Assembly: GCF_020025155.1 (NCBI RefSeq)
Contig: NZ_CP073751.1
Span: forward strand, 434,001-498,000
DNA: 64,000 bases
Origin: Halopseudomonas nanhaiensis
GTDB taxonomy: Bacteria > Pseudomonadota > Gammaproteobacteria > Pseudomonadales > Pseudomonadaceae
Reading direction: 5' to 3'
A program made the translations under genes and the position numbers. Under the pieces are notes generated by a model. The model was not told where the DNA came from and made no database searches. It saw only the letters and a list, made by a program, of their open reading frames with translations. Every line of letters begins with the position of its first letter. The first letter of the stretch is position 1. Shown in pieces: positions 40,251-49,496 of the stretch.

Positions 40251-41423
40251 ATGAGAGCCCTTCGCTGGCATGGCAAGAAAGACATCCGTTGCGACAATCA
40301 CGTACCCGACCCGACCATCGAAGATCCGCGCGACGCGATCATCAAGGTCTCGTCCTGCGCCATCTGCGGTTCCGACCTGCACCTGTACGACGGCTTCATG
40401 CCCGGCATGCAGCATGGCGACATCATGGGCCACGAGTTCATGGGCGAGGTCATGGAAGTCGGCTCCGGCAACAAGAAGCTCAAGGTCGGCGACCGGGTTG
40501 TTGTGCCGTTCACGATCTGCTGCGGCGAGTGCCCGCAATGCGTGCGCGGGAATTTCTCGGTATGCGAGCGCAGCAACCGCAATGCCAAGATCGCCGACAA
40601 GGTCTTCGGTCACTCCACTGCCGGCCTGTATGGCTACACACACCTGACCGGCGGCTATGCTGGCGGCCAGGCCGAATACGTGCGCGTTCCCTATGCCGAT
40701 GTCGGGCCAGTGGTGATCCCCAATGGCCTGACCGACGAACAGGTGCTGTTTCTCGGTGACATCTTCCCCACTGGCTGGCAGGCCGCGGCCCAGTGCGACA
40801 TCGAGCCCACCGACACCGTGGCCGTCTGGGGCGCCGGGCCGGTTGGCCAGTTCGCGGTCCGCAGTGCGATTCTGATGGGCGCAGAGAACGTCATATGCAT
40901 CGATAACGTGCCCGAGCGGCTGTCGATGGCCCGCGCTGCCGGGGCGATCACGATCAATTTCGACGAGGAAAGCGTGCTCGATCGGCTGCAGCTGCTGACG
41001 CGTGGCAAGGGTCCGGAAAAGTGCATCGACTCGGTGGGCATGGAGGCGCATGCCGCACGCTCGATCGACTCCATGTACGACCGCGCCAAGCAGGCGATGA
41101 TGATGGAGTCGGATCGTCCCCACGTGCTGCGCGAGATGATCTACGTCTGCCGGCCTGGCGGCATCCTGTCGATTCCCGGCGTCTACGGCGGGCTGATCGA
41201 CAAGATTCCCTTTGGTGCTGCGATGAACAAGGGTCTGACGTTCCGCATGGGTCAGACACACGTCAACCGCTGGACCGACGATCTGCTCAACCGCATCCAG
41301 GAAGGCCAGATCGATCCTTCGTTCGTGATTACGCACACGGTAAGCCTTGAAGAAGGCCCGGAAATGTACAAGACATTCCGCGACAAGCACGACGGTTGCG
41401 TCAAAGTCGTGCTCAAGCCCTGA
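40251..41423 (+). CDS. Zinc-dependent alcohol dehydrogenase, formaldehyde-dehydrogenase-like
   Basis: 390-residue medium-chain dehydrogenase. The catalytic zinc ligands are in [15 protein letters not shown] and [12 protein letters not shown]. The structural zinc Cys cluster is [17 protein letters not shown]. The NAD(P)-binding motif is [15 protein letters not shown]. It resembles the glutathione-independent formaldehyde dehydrogenase subgroup, in which substrates are small aldehydes or alcohols. The start at 40251 is preceded by CAGGAG. It is followed 11 bp later by a small stress-type protein, forming a likely operon. Confidence 0.88.
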   Translation: MRALRWHGKKDIRCDNHVPDPTIEDPRDAIIKVSSCAICGSDLHLYDGFMPGMQHGDIMGHEFMGEVMEVGSGNKKLKVGDRVVVPFTICCGECPQCVRGNFSVCERSNRNAKIADKVFGHSTAGLYGYTHLTGGYAGGQAEYVRVPYADVGPVVIPNGLTDEQVLFLGDIFPTGWQAAAQCDIEPTDTVAVWGAGPVGQFAVRSAILMGAENVICIDNVPERLSMARAAGAITINFDEESVLDRLQLLTRGKGPEKCIDSVGMEAHAARSIDSMYDRAKQAMMMESDRPHVLREMIYVCRPGGILSIPGVYGGLIDKIPFGAAMNKGLTFRMGQTHVNRWTDDLLNRIQEGQIDPSFVITHTVSLEEGPEMYKTFRDKHDGCVKVVLKP

Positions 41424-41434
41424 GGAGTTTCGTC

Positions 41435-41980
41435 ATGTCAGAACAACGCAGATCTTACGAGGAATACCGCACCCATTACCCCGCTCGCAAGCTGGCCCGC
41501 CGGCTCGGTTGGTTCAGTATCGGCCTGGGTGTTGCCGAATTGCTGCTGCCGCATCAGCTGTCGGCTGCGCTCGGCGTCCATGGGCGTGGCAACTTTGTCC
41601 GGCTATGCGGATTGCGCGAGATCGCCACCGGCGCGGGCATCCTGCTCAGCGACAATCCCAAGCCCTGGATTCAGGCCCGTGTGGCCGGAGATGTACTCGA
41701 CCTGCTGGCGCTCGGTGCCGCCGGCCAGCGCGGCGATTCGACTACAGCCATGGTTGCCGCCGTCGGCGTGACGGGTGTGGCGGCGCTGGATCTCAAGTGC
41801 GCGAAGGATCTGGCCACCGAGGACCATCCGGTAACTACCTTTGATTACAGCGACCGCAGCGGCTTTCCGGACACTCCGGATCAGATGCGCGGGCGCGCCG
41901 CGAGCAAGGGCAGCATGGACAACCTGCCGCAGGTGAAGGGGATGGCTGCGGCTGACAGGGAAACCGTGACCCGGCACTGA
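41435..41980 (+). CDS. Membrane-associated protein, DUF4267-like
   Basis: 181-residue protein with an N-terminal basic segment and two or three hydrophobic stretches around residues 20-125 (RLGWFSIGLGVAELLLPHQLSAALG, MVAAVGVTGVAALDL). It has a soluble C-terminal tail (DHPVTTFDYSDRSGFPDTPDQMRGRA). Similar proteins are found as partners of polyketide cyclase/SRPBCC-type stress proteins and alcohol dehydrogenases. Family assignment is tentative. It is cotranscribed with the dehydrogenase upstream. Confidence 0.65.
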   Translation: MSEQRRSYEEYRTHYPARKLARRLGWFSIGLGVAELLLPHQLSAALGVHGRGNFVRLCGLREIATGAGILLSDNPKPWIQARVAGDVLDLLALGAAGQRGDSTTAMVAAVGVTGVAALDLKCAKDLATEDHPVTTFDYSDRSGFPDTPDQMRGRAASKGSMDNLPQVKGMAAADRETVTRH

Positions 41981-42024
41981 TTGGTACCGGGCGGCGACAG
42001 CCGCCCGGCATCGCGCTCTAAACC

Positions 42025-42189
42025 CTATCGTCTGATACGCGACTTGCGAAAGCCGCCGTGCGTGGGGAACGAGCCGGTGTCGCCGGTCAGACAGAACCGC
42101 GTCGCCCGGTAGAAGGCCTGGATCCCGTTCACGTGATAACTGCGTGCCTTGCGATACACCCAAAGCCAGCCGCGCTTTTCACCTTCCAT
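42025..42189 (-). CDS. Small basic ORF of unknown function
   Basis: 54-codon ORF: MEGEKRGWLWVYRKARSYHV..., a middle part FYRATRFCLTGDTGSFPTHGG, and the end RKSRIRR. It has high GC3 codon use like neighbouring genes and an aromatic-rich, basic composition, with pI expected to be high. The upstream GGGAAAC is a weak ribosome binding site. It faces the DUF4267-like gene with 44 bp between them. I cannot name a family; it is supported only by codon use and the gap it fills. Confidence 0.45.
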   Translation of the reverse strand: MEGEKRGWLWVYRKARSYHVNGIQAFYRATRFCLTGDTGSFPTHGGFRKSRIRR

Positions 42190-42332
42190 AGTCGTGTTTC
42201 CCTTTTCTTCTGGTTTGTTTGACCCAGAAGCGGGGCGCGGTCATCCCACCAACGTAGCCTGCGCTGACGCTGTCGGGGGACCGGCATCTCCATCCGCTGG
42301 ATCAGCATGGTCTCGTGCCCTGTCGGGCGGTA

Positions 42333-43292
42333 TTACGCGTCCTGAAATACCGTGGTCTGGTTGCGTCCGTTTTCCTTTGACTGGTACAGCGCCTTGTCCG
42401 CGCGTTCGACCAACTCGGCGTGCGTGTTCATTTTGCTGTCCAGGCACGCTGCGCCCAGACTGACGGTGAACTGCAGGGGCTTGCCTTCATGGTCGACGCG
42501 CAGCTTGCAGATGGCCAGACGCAGCCGCTCGGCGAACTGCCGGCCGCCGTTCAGATCGGTGTCCGGCAGCAGTACGACGAACTCCTCCCCGCCATAGCGC
42601 CCGGCATAGTCGGTTTCCCGCGCCATGTTCCGCGTGACGCGCGCGACTTCACGGATCACTTCGTCTCCGGTCTGGTGGCCGTAGGTATCGTTCACTGCCT
42701 TGAAATGGTCGATGTCGAACATCACCAGGCTGACCGGCGTGTCGTAACGCATGTGTCGGGCAAATTCCCGTTCGACGCACTGCTCCCAGTAGCGGCGATT
42801 GAGCAGTCCGGTCAGACCGTCGCGCAGCGCCAGCTCCTGCAACTGGGCGTTGGCCGATTCGAGCTGACGCTTGTTTACCGCCACGCCGGTCACGTCGTAG
42901 ATGATCAGGCAGACGTGGTCGGTTTCGCCATTGGTGCTGCGCAGCGGCAGTATGGTCACGTTCTGGTACATCTCGTCCGCCAGCCCGGTGATCGGCTGAT
43001 AACTCTTGAAGCGCACCAGATTCGGCCGCTGCTCCCAGATGGTGAACGCGCGCGTACCGAGCATTACAGCGGTTTCGACCTTGTGTGTGAACCAGCCCTG
43101 ATCGATTTCAGGAAACAGCTCGAACAGGGTGGTGTGGGCGACCTCGGTCGCACTGCGGCCGGAGTGGTTTTCCATGAAGCTGTTCCACACCTCAACGCGG
43201 TAGTCCCGATCGAGCACCACCACACCCACGTCGATGCTCTGGACGATGTCCAGCAGCCAGTGGAGTTCGTTGATGTCAAACTGAGCAGCCAT
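42333..43292 (-). CDS. PAS-GGDEF diguanylate cyclase
   Basis: 319-residue cytoplasmic c-di-GMP synthase. An N-terminal PAS domain lies at about 5-125 (QSIDVGVVVLDRDYRVEVWNSFMENHSG...FELFPEI). A GGDEF domain lies at about 155-315, with active site RYGGEEF. RETD five residues upstream fits the RxxD product-inhibition site. It has no membrane segments, so it senses an intracellular cue or works through its upstream partner. It follows the REC-CheC gene by 18 bp on the same strand, and the two are probably one output module. Confidence 0.92.
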   Translation of the reverse strand: MAAQFDINELHWLLDIVQSIDVGVVVLDRDYRVEVWNSFMENHSGRSATEVAHTTLFELFPEIDQGWFTHKVETAVMLGTRAFTIWEQRPNLVRFKSYQPITGLADEMYQNVTILPLRSTNGETDHVCLIIYDVTGVAVNKRQLESANAQLQELALRDGLTGLLNRRYWEQCVEREFARHMRYDTPVSLVMFDIDHFKAVNDTYGHQTGDEVIREVARVTRNMARETDYAGRYGGEEFVVLLPDTDLNGGRQFAERLRLAICKLRVDHEGKPLQFTVSLGAACLDSKMNTHAELVERADKALYQSKENGRNQTTVFQDA

Positions 43293-43310
43293 GGGTGCGT
43301 TCCGTGTGAA

Positions 43311-44315
43311 TCAGTTGAGCAGGAAGTCGAGTTTCTCGCGCAGCCTCGGTACCGAGTCCTCTGTGAACAGCAGCATGAGGTCGAAACGGATATCCAGATC
43401 TTCCAGACCGTAGCTTATTTCTACCGCCAGGGTGCGTTTCCAGCGCCGCTGATTGATCCGGATCAGATCCTCGATCGGGCAGTGCTGGCCAAGCACCAGC
43501 GGATGCCCCTGCGACAGCGTGATGTTCAGCTGCTCGGACAGTCCGTTGAGGCAGGCGCCGATGATGATGCTGGCCAGATCGAGCAGCATTTCCAGCTTGG
43601 CGCTCTCGTCCATCTGCGCGTTGAGCAGCTTGGCGACATCATCGATTTCCGCGTCGTGGAAGATCAACAGTGCCTCACCGGCGACCCCGCCGCCAATGTA
43701 ACCCTGGCAGATTGCCGACAGCCGCTCACCCCGCTGGGCATCGGCCAGCGCCATATGCAGCTCACCGACTTCCAGAATGTTCACGTTGGGGATGGGGAGC
43801 TTGATGAACACGCCGAGCACGCGTGCGAGCAGTTCGGCCGCGCGGCCCATGGCGACGTTGGCTATCTCGCGGAAACCGTCACGGAAGGAGACGCTTGGCA
43901 GGGGCGTCAAGGCCTGGTTTTGAATGTCTCTGGGCTGCACCAGTGGCACGTCGACACCCAGACCGTTGAGAGCGTCGGCCAGTTGCAGCGGGTCGGCTGG
44001 CTTCTTCAGGAAGGCTCTGGCGCCGAGCGCCTTGGCGCGCCGAACAGCCTCTTCCTGGACATCACCGGAGACGACGATCACCTCGGCCTTGAGGCCTTCC
44101 TGCCGCAGCGTGGCGAGGACGGCGAAGCCGTCCAGCTCGGGCATGGTGAGGTCGAGCAGGACCACCTGGCCGTTCCCCTGCCGGATGGCATCGAGCCCTT
44201 CGACGCCGTTGCTCGCCTGGGTGATACGAAACGGCCAGTTCGACGGCAGCGCACGAATCAGCTGCTTGCGAGCCATGTTGGAGTCGTCACATACCAGTAG
44301 CGGGATGGCGCTCAC
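43311..44315 (-). CDS. Response regulator with C-terminal CheC/CheX-like domain
   Basis: 334-residue protein. An N-terminal receiver domain at about 1-120 has acidic residues in LLVCDDSNMAR, the phosphoacceptor in VVLLDLTMPELDG near residue 56, and the conserved Lys in FLKKPADP near 105. The C-terminal domain, about 140-330, has CheC/CheX-like repeats (REIANVAMGRAAELLARVLG and LLDLASIIIGACLNGLSEQL). The EIANVAMGRA part fits the CheC E-x3-N phosphatase motif. A self-contained switch or phosphatase acting on another receiver is possible. It is in an operon with a PAS-GGDEF cyclase and divergent from a third cyclase. Confidence 0.85.
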   Translation of the reverse strand: MSAIPLLVCDDSNMARKQLIRALPSNWPFRITQASNGVEGLDAIRQGNGQVVLLDLTMPELDGFAVLATLRQEGLKAEVIVVSGDVQEEAVRRAKALGARAFLKKPADPLQLADALNGLGVDVPLVQPRDIQNQALTPLPSVSFRDGFREIANVAMGRAAELLARVLGVFIKLPIPNVNILEVGELHMALADAQRGERLSAICQGYIGGGVAGEALLIFHDAEIDDVAKLLNAQMDESAKLEMLLDLASIIIGACLNGLSEQLNITLSQGHPLVLGQHCPIEDLIRINQRRWKRTLAVEISYGLEDLDIRFDLMLLFTEDSVPRLREKLDFLLN

Positions 44316-44535
44316 GTCCGATGTCCTTGTTGCATTGAGTGCGGGTCGACTGCTCAGCTGAATAGCGTCAAAATGAGACTAAATGGCCATCAATCGATCT
44401 TTTCGCAAGCATGACAAGTAATTGACCTTTTGAGAAGAGATTGCTCATAGCGTCAGACATTTTTGCGCGGATTTGCGACAATCGGTCGTGATTCCATTCA
44501 GGCCATGACGACCCTCGTCAGCCGGAGACGCGGCC

Positions 44536-45576
44536 ATGCCCAAACAGCTCGAAGCCAGTGAACAACACCGCCGTGCGGTGCTCAAGGCCCTCCTGTGCAT
44601 TACGGTATTCGGCGGCTTGCTGTTCGGTATCGTCAATATCTTCCGCGAGTTGTACGTGCTGTCGGCACTCGAACTTGGCTACGCAGCGTTTTCCGCCTAC
44701 CTGCTCAGATTCATCGGCACCACCGAGCGCCTGCGCTTCTGGACGGTGATTTTCCTGTTGCCGTTTTTCGGGCTGATGATTTTTGCAGTGCTGCTGCCAC
44801 GCACGTCGTTCACCGTATTCGCCTGGGTGCAGACCATCCCCATCATCTGCTATCTGCTGCTTGGACTGCGCACGGGCCTGTTGATGTCCGCTGCGTTCGT
44901 GGCGATGGGGCTGCTGGCGTTCAATTATCGTTACATGACCGACGCATCCCTGTTCAACATCATCATTGTGGCCAACGTCGGTCTCAGCAGCATGGCGATC
45001 ATGCTGTTCTCACATGTCTATGAACGCAGCCGCGTCGACAACGAACGCAGGCTGCTGGAGCTGGCGAGCAAGGACGTGCTGACCGGTCTGGCCAATCGCA
45101 TGAAGCTGGCTGAAGTCTTCGAGAGGGAACGCAGCCATGCGCTGCGCGACAACAAGCCACTGGCGCTGGTGGTGCTGGACCTCGATCACTTCAAACGCAT
45201 CAATGACCAGTTCGGCCATGAAGGCGGGGATCAGGTGTTGCGGCATGTGGCGGACCTGCTACCGACCCGGTTGCGCGAAACCGACCTGTTCTGCCGGCTC
45301 GGCGGCGAGGAATTCGCGCTGCTGCTGCCCGGGGCCGATCTCGGCAGGGCTGCGGAGCTCGCCAATGCCTTGCGTGAGCAGCTCTGCGCGACCCCGCTGC
45401 AACTCGACAATGGCCTGGTGACCTTGAGCTTCAGCGCCGGCGTAGCCGCTCTGGGAGAAGATGGCAGCTCCCTCGATGCGCTCATGCGGACCGCCGACAG
45501 ACGCCTGTACGAAGCGAAAGGTGGAGGTCGCAACCAGGTGGTGGCGGAGGAGCAGGACTGTTCTGTCGTGCGCTGA
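44536..45576 (+). CDS. Membrane diguanylate cyclase
   Basis: 346-residue protein. Six hydrophobic helices lie at about 15-165 without a large periplasmic loop, followed by a GGDEF domain at about 178-340. The active site reads RLGGEEF, preceded by RETD as an RxxD inhibitory site. The sensor part resembles MASE-type membrane domains, but I cannot assign a named class. It is divergent from the REC-CheC/PAS-GGDEF pair; the 220-bp gap between them has no ORF and probably holds both promoters. It is the third c-di-GMP synthase within 11 kb. Confidence 0.9.
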   Translation: MPKQLEASEQHRRAVLKALLCITVFGGLLFGIVNIFRELYVLSALELGYAAFSAYLLRFIGTTERLRFWTVIFLLPFFGLMIFAVLLPRTSFTVFAWVQTIPIICYLLLGLRTGLLMSAAFVAMGLLAFNYRYMTDASLFNIIIVANVGLSSMAIMLFSHVYERSRVDNERRLLELASKDVLTGLANRMKLAEVFERERSHALRDNKPLALVVLDLDHFKRINDQFGHEGGDQVLRHVADLLPTRLRETDLFCRLGGEEFALLLPGADLGRAAELANALREQLCATPLQLDNGLVTLSFSAGVAALGEDGSSLDALMRTADRRLYEAKGGGRNQVVAEEQDCSVVR

Positions 45577-45608
45577 TGTTGCGAATTTCAAACGTTCCGT
45601 AGTTTTTT

Positions 45609-45636
45609 TTGAATCCTTTGTGGTCTCTTCTACACT
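45609..45636 (+). promoter_or_regulatory. Candidate sigma-70 promoter of ald
   Basis: TTGAAT at 45609-45614, a 16-bp spacer, and TACACT at 45631-45636 lie 30 bp before the ald start, after a run of eight T. Confidence 0.5.
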
Positions 45637-45665
45637 TTCCAGTGATTTCACAGAGGAGCTGCGCC

Positions 45666-46784
45666 ATGCATATCGGAATACCGAAAGAGATCAAGAACCA
45701 TGAATACCGCGTAGGTCTGACCCCCGAAGCGGTAGGCGAACTGGTCAGAAGCGGGCATCAGGTAACGGTCGAGACCATGGCCGGCGCAGCCATCGGCTTT
45801 TCCGACGAGAATTACCGACGTGCGGGAGCGGAGCTGGCTTCGGCCGAGCAGGTCTTCGAGCGAGCCGAGATGATCGTCAAGGTCAAGGAACCGCAGGCAG
45901 AGGAGCGCAAACGGCTACGCGCGGGGCAGCTGCTGTTCACCTATCTTCACCTTGCACCTGATCGTGCTCAGACAGACGACCTGCTGGCCAGCGGTGCGAC
46001 CTGCATCGCCTACGAGACAGTAACCGATGCGCAGGGCCGTCTGCCGCTGCTTGCGCCCATGTCCGAAGTCGCCGGGCGCATGGCTATTCAGGCGGGAGCG
46101 AGTTGCCTGGAGAAGGCCCGTGGCGGCCGGGGGGTACTGCTCGGCGGTGTGCCCGGCGTACCGCGGGGGCGGGTGGTGATTCTCGGCGGTGGCGTGGTAG
46201 GAGCCAACGCGCTGGCCATGGCTGTCGGCCTCGGAGCGCATGTCACCGTGCTGGACCGCAATCCCGATGTGCTGCGTCGCCTCGATGCGCAGTACGGCAA
46301 CCGTATCGACACCCTGTATTCCACTTCGGAGATGGTCGAGAAGCAGGTGCAACAGGCGGATCTCGTCGTCGGTGCCGTGCTCATCCCCGGTGCCGCTGCG
46401 CCCAAGCTGATTACCCGGGAAATGATCTCGGGGATGTGTGCAGGCTCGGTACTGGTCGACGTGGCGATCGACCAGGGTGGCTGCGCGGAGACCTCGAAAC
46501 CCACCACCCATGCCGATCCGACCTATGTCGTCGATGAGGTGGTGCACTACTGTGTCGCAAACATGCCGGGCGGCGTTGCGCGGACCTCGACGCAGGCACT
46601 GAACAACGCCACCCTGCCGTTCGTACTGGCGCTGGCCAACAAGGGTGCGCGGCGCGCACTGGAAGAGGATGTCCATCTGGCCAACGGGCTCAACGTGGCG
46701 AACGGCCGGCTGACCAATCGCAGCGTCGGCGAGGCGTTGGGGATCGATTCGGTTGAACCGGCTGAGGCCGTCAGGAACCTGTAG
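45666..46784 (+). CDS. ald: Alanine dehydrogenase
   Basis: NAD-dependent reversible oxidative deamination of L-alanine to pyruvate. The 372-residue protein has the family N terminus [30 protein letters not shown] near residue 70 (the substrate-binding Lys), TYLHLAPD near 95, the NAD-binding [30 protein letters not shown] near 170, and [16 protein letters not shown] near 240. The start follows GAGGAG. Its 3' end overlaps the convergent acyltransferase by 14 bp. Confidence 0.96.
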   Translation: MHIGIPKEIKNHEYRVGLTPEAVGELVRSGHQVTVETMAGAAIGFSDENYRRAGAELASAEQVFERAEMIVKVKEPQAEERKRLRAGQLLFTYLHLAPDRAQTDDLLASGATCIAYETVTDAQGRLPLLAPMSEVAGRMAIQAGASCLEKARGGRGVLLGGVPGVPRGRVVILGGGVVGANALAMAVGLGAHVTVLDRNPDVLRRLDAQYGNRIDTLYSTSEMVEKQVQQADLVVGAVLIPGAAAPKLITREMISGMCAGSVLVDVAIDQGGCAETSKPTTHADPTYVVDEVVHYCVANMPGGVARTSTQALNNATLPFVLALANKGARRALEEDVHLANGLNVANGRLTNRSVGEALGIDSVEPAEAVRNL

Positions 46785-47688
46785 CCTTCGGCGGTGCGTC
46801 GCCATCGCGGGCATGCATTTGGGCCAGGCGCTGGTCCTTGTCCAGCCAGAGCTGGTTGATCCAGCTCTGTACCGTCTCGCGAAAGTCTGGATCGTTCTCA
46901 TAGTCGCCGGCGAACAGTTCGTTGGACAGCGTGCGACCGCGGATGTCCACCACTACGCGATCGACGCGACCACACATCAGCGCCCAGAACCCGGGCGGTC
47001 GCCCGCCCGGATAATAAATGGTGACGTCGAGCAACGAGCGCATCTGTGCGCCGAGCGCCGCCATGACAAAGGCAACGCCACCGGATTTGGGCTTGAGCAG
47101 ATAACCGAACGGGGATTGCTGCGCGATGCGCTTGTCTTCGGTAAAGCGTGTGCCTTCCAGAAAGTTGACGACCGTCACCGGCAAGGACTGGAAGCGTTCG
47201 CAGGCTTTTCGGGTTATCGCCAGATCCTTGCCCCTGTCCTCGGGATGGCGTGCCAGGTGCGCCTTGCTGTAACGCTTCATGAACGGGTAATCGAGCGCCC
47301 AGAACGCCAGACCCAGAAACGGCACCCAGATCAGCTCCTTTTTAAGGAAGAACTTGAAATAGGGCGTCTTGCGATTGAAAGCCTGCACCAGCGCGGGAAT
47401 ATCCACCCAGGACTGGTGATTGCTGATGACCAGATACGAATGCTGATGATCCAGCGGACAGTCGCTGTGAATCTCCCAGATTGTCGGCGTCATCAGCGCG
47501 AAGACGCGCTTGACCGACTCCGCCCAGACTTCAGCGATCCACATCACGGCGCGGGACAACTGACGTCGCGATTCGCGGTGGGGAATGACCAGCTTGAGCA
47601 AAGCCAGCAGCAGCATCGGTCCGATGCCGATCAGCGTGCTGAGCAGCATCAGGACAGAGGTAATGATTCCTGTCAGCCAATGACGCAT
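46771..47688 (-). CDS. Lysophospholipid acyltransferase family protein (YihG-like)
   Basis: 305-residue membrane acyltransferase. It has an N-terminal hydrophobic segment (MRHWLTGIITSVLMLLSTLIGIGPMLLLALLKLVI). The PlsC motif NHQSWVDIPALVQAF (H-x4-D) lies near residue 92, and the acceptor-binding motif NFLEGTRFTEDKR near 178. The length and motifs match YihG-like proteins that acylate lysophospholipids. The start at 47688 was chosen over a 41-residue upstream extension. It is convergent with ald and divergent from the Lnt-like gene. Confidence 0.9.
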   Translation of the reverse strand: MRHWLTGIITSVLMLLSTLIGIGPMLLLALLKLVIPHRESRRQLSRAVMWIAEVWAESVKRVFALMTPTIWEIHSDCPLDHQHSYLVISNHQSWVDIPALVQAFNRKTPYFKFFLKKELIWVPFLGLAFWALDYPFMKRYSKAHLARHPEDRGKDLAITRKACERFQSLPVTVVNFLEGTRFTEDKRIAQQSPFGYLLKPKSGGVAFVMAALGAQMRSLLDVTIYYPGGRPPGFWALMCGRVDRVVVDIRGRTLSNELFAGDYENDPDFRETVQSWINQLWLDKDQRLAQMHARDGDAPPKATGS

Positions 47689-47861
47689 GGAGTAACCTGA
47701 GTTCAAGGCGAAGCGGGCAAGCATAGCCGAATGCGATGTGGGCCAGTCAACCGCTTCCCCGTTCGGCAGCTTCACCCGAAAGGGTGATTGCTGGGGAGCG
47801 GCCGGCTTCATAGTGTGGCCTCAATTCCAGTCATCCAAGACCACGCGCATCGGGAGGCACA

Positions 47862-49496
47862 GTGAGCTTGACCCGCTTTGGCCTGCCCTGGGCTGCAACC
47901 GCCGACGATGTCGTGCCGGAGGAGGCGACTGCCTCGCTGGCGCTGATCTGGCGGGTGATGCTGGCGTCGCTGTCAGGGCTGATGCTGTGCGCGCCCTGGC
48001 TGCAGCCGGCGCTGTTCTGGACCGCCTGGGTCGGCTGGGTGCCGCTGCTGTTCGCGCTGGGCGGAACGAGCTATCCGCGTGCGCTCCTTCTCGGCTGGGT
48101 CGCCGGCAGCGTGTGTTTCGCCGGCGCCAGTCACTGGATGATCGACTTCGCCATCAATCTCAAGGCGGTTTCATGGCCGACGGCGACGCTGCTGGCGGTG
48201 TTGTTCTGGGGCTATGTCGGATTCGCCACGGCGCTCGGCTGCGTCGCCTACCGCTGGCTGAGCAAGCGGCTGCCGGGGTTCGATGTGTTGAGCTTCCCCG
48301 CCGCGGTTCTCGCCGTCCTGAGCATGTATCCACTGCTGTTCCAGACACACTTCGCCGAAGCGCAGGTGTTCTTCCTCCCGGCGCTTCAAGGGGTCGATCT
48401 GATCGGCGCGCAGGGAATGGACTTCGTCATGCTGATGGCCAGCGTGCTGATCTTCGATCTGCTGCGCCGCAGCGGACATCGCTGGGCGCTGGTGGGAAGC
48501 GCTACCGCGCTGGTGCTCTGGTTCGGCTATGGCTGGATCAGCCTGGACCGCTGGGACGCGCGCATTGCTGAGTGGGAAACCCGACGCATCGGTCTGGTGC
48601 AGCCGAACGATGTCGTGACGCTGGATCTGCCTGCTCCCGCGCCGGGCTTCAGCCGTGAGGAGCCGGAGGAGATGGTTGCGACCCGGCGACTGGCGCGGCT
48701 TGGCGCGCAGTGGGTCGCCTGGCCGGAGGCGCGCTACAAGGGTTATTTCGACATGTACAGCGTCCGGCGCGGGTATGCCGAGGTGATCGGCGACCTCGGT
48801 GTGCCGCTGATCTTCCATGACGTCGAGCGGCGCTGGGAAGATGCCGGGCGCGTGGGCTACAACTCGGTCGCCATGCTCGATGCCAGCGGTGAGCTCGCTG
48901 GAACCTATCGTAAAATGCAGCGCATGCCCTTTGGCGAATATCTGCCCGATTTCTTTCATCTGCCGGGCCTCAAGACGCTGACCGGTCTGTTTCTCGGCGA
49001 CTTTCTGCAACCGCTGAAGGCCGGAGACCAGCACGCATCGTTCCGCATCGCCGACATGAACGTGATCCCCAAGGTCTGCTACGAAACCGCCTTCCCCACC
49101 TTCGTCGCCGACGCACTGGGCAGCGAGCCGGCGGGCAGTGTGCTGCTGTTCCTGTCACAGGACGGCTGGTTTGGTGAGACCAGTCAGCCGTTCCAGCACA
49201 AGGCCATGTCAATCGTGCGCGCCGTGGAAAACCGCGTGCCGATGGTGCACCTGATCAACAATGGCCCGTCGGTCGCGGCGACGCCAGCCGGGCGCGCGGT
49301 GGCTCAGACACCGGCCTTTTCTCGGGCGCAGTTACTGGTTGATCTGCCGTTTTCGGCAGAGTCCGGGGGCAGTGTCTACAGCCGCCATCCGCAGCTGCCG
49401 TTCCTGATCATTTACGGCCTGGTTGGCACCCTGGTGCTAGTGGCCGTGTGGCGGCCGGCACGGCGCAAGGATCAGACCGCCAGCCCGGCGCAGTGA
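47862..49496 (+). CDS. Apolipoprotein N-acyltransferase-like protein
   Basis: 544-residue Lnt-family protein. About six membrane helices lie in residues 25-235, followed by a nitrilase-fold domain to about 520 and a final membrane helix. The nitrilase catalytic triad is visible: Glu in WVAWPEARYKG, Lys in AGTYRKMQRMPFGEYLP, and Cys in VIPKVCYETAFP. Lnt acylates lipoproteins. The canonical lnt in Pseudomonas sits elsewhere with corC, so this may be a paralogue with a different substrate; that is inference. It is divergent from an LPLAT acyltransferase. Confidence 0.82.
   Translation: MSLTRFGLPWAATADDVVPEEATASLALIWRVMLASLSGLMLCAPWLQPALFWTAWVGWVPLLFALGGTSYPRALLLGWVAGSVCFAGASHWMIDFAINLKAVSWPTATLLAVLFWGYVGFATALGCVAYRWLSKRLPGFDVLSFPAAVLAVLSMYPLLFQTHFAEAQVFFLPALQGVDLIGAQGMDFVMLMASVLIFDLLRRSGHRWALVGSATALVLWFGYGWISLDRWDARIAEWETRRIGLVQPNDVVTLDLPAPAPGFSREEPEEMVATRRLARLGAQWVAWPEARYKGYFDMYSVRRGYAEVIGDLGVPLIFHDVERRWEDAGRVGYNSVAMLDASGELAGTYRKMQRMPFGEYLPDFFHLPGLKTLTGLFLGDFLQPLKAGDQHASFRIADMNVIPKVCYETAFPTFVADALGSEPAGSVLLFLSQDGWFGETSQPFQHKAMSIVRAVENRVPMVHLINNGPSVAATPAGRAVAQTPAFSRAQLLVDLPFSAESGGSVYSRHPQLPFLIIYGLVGTLVLVAVWRPARRKDQTASPAQ

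Noticed and set aside
42420..44300. Open frame of about 626 codons on the plus strand
   Set aside because: It covers the complement of the PAS-GGDEF and REC-CheC genes, which have intact catalytic motifs.
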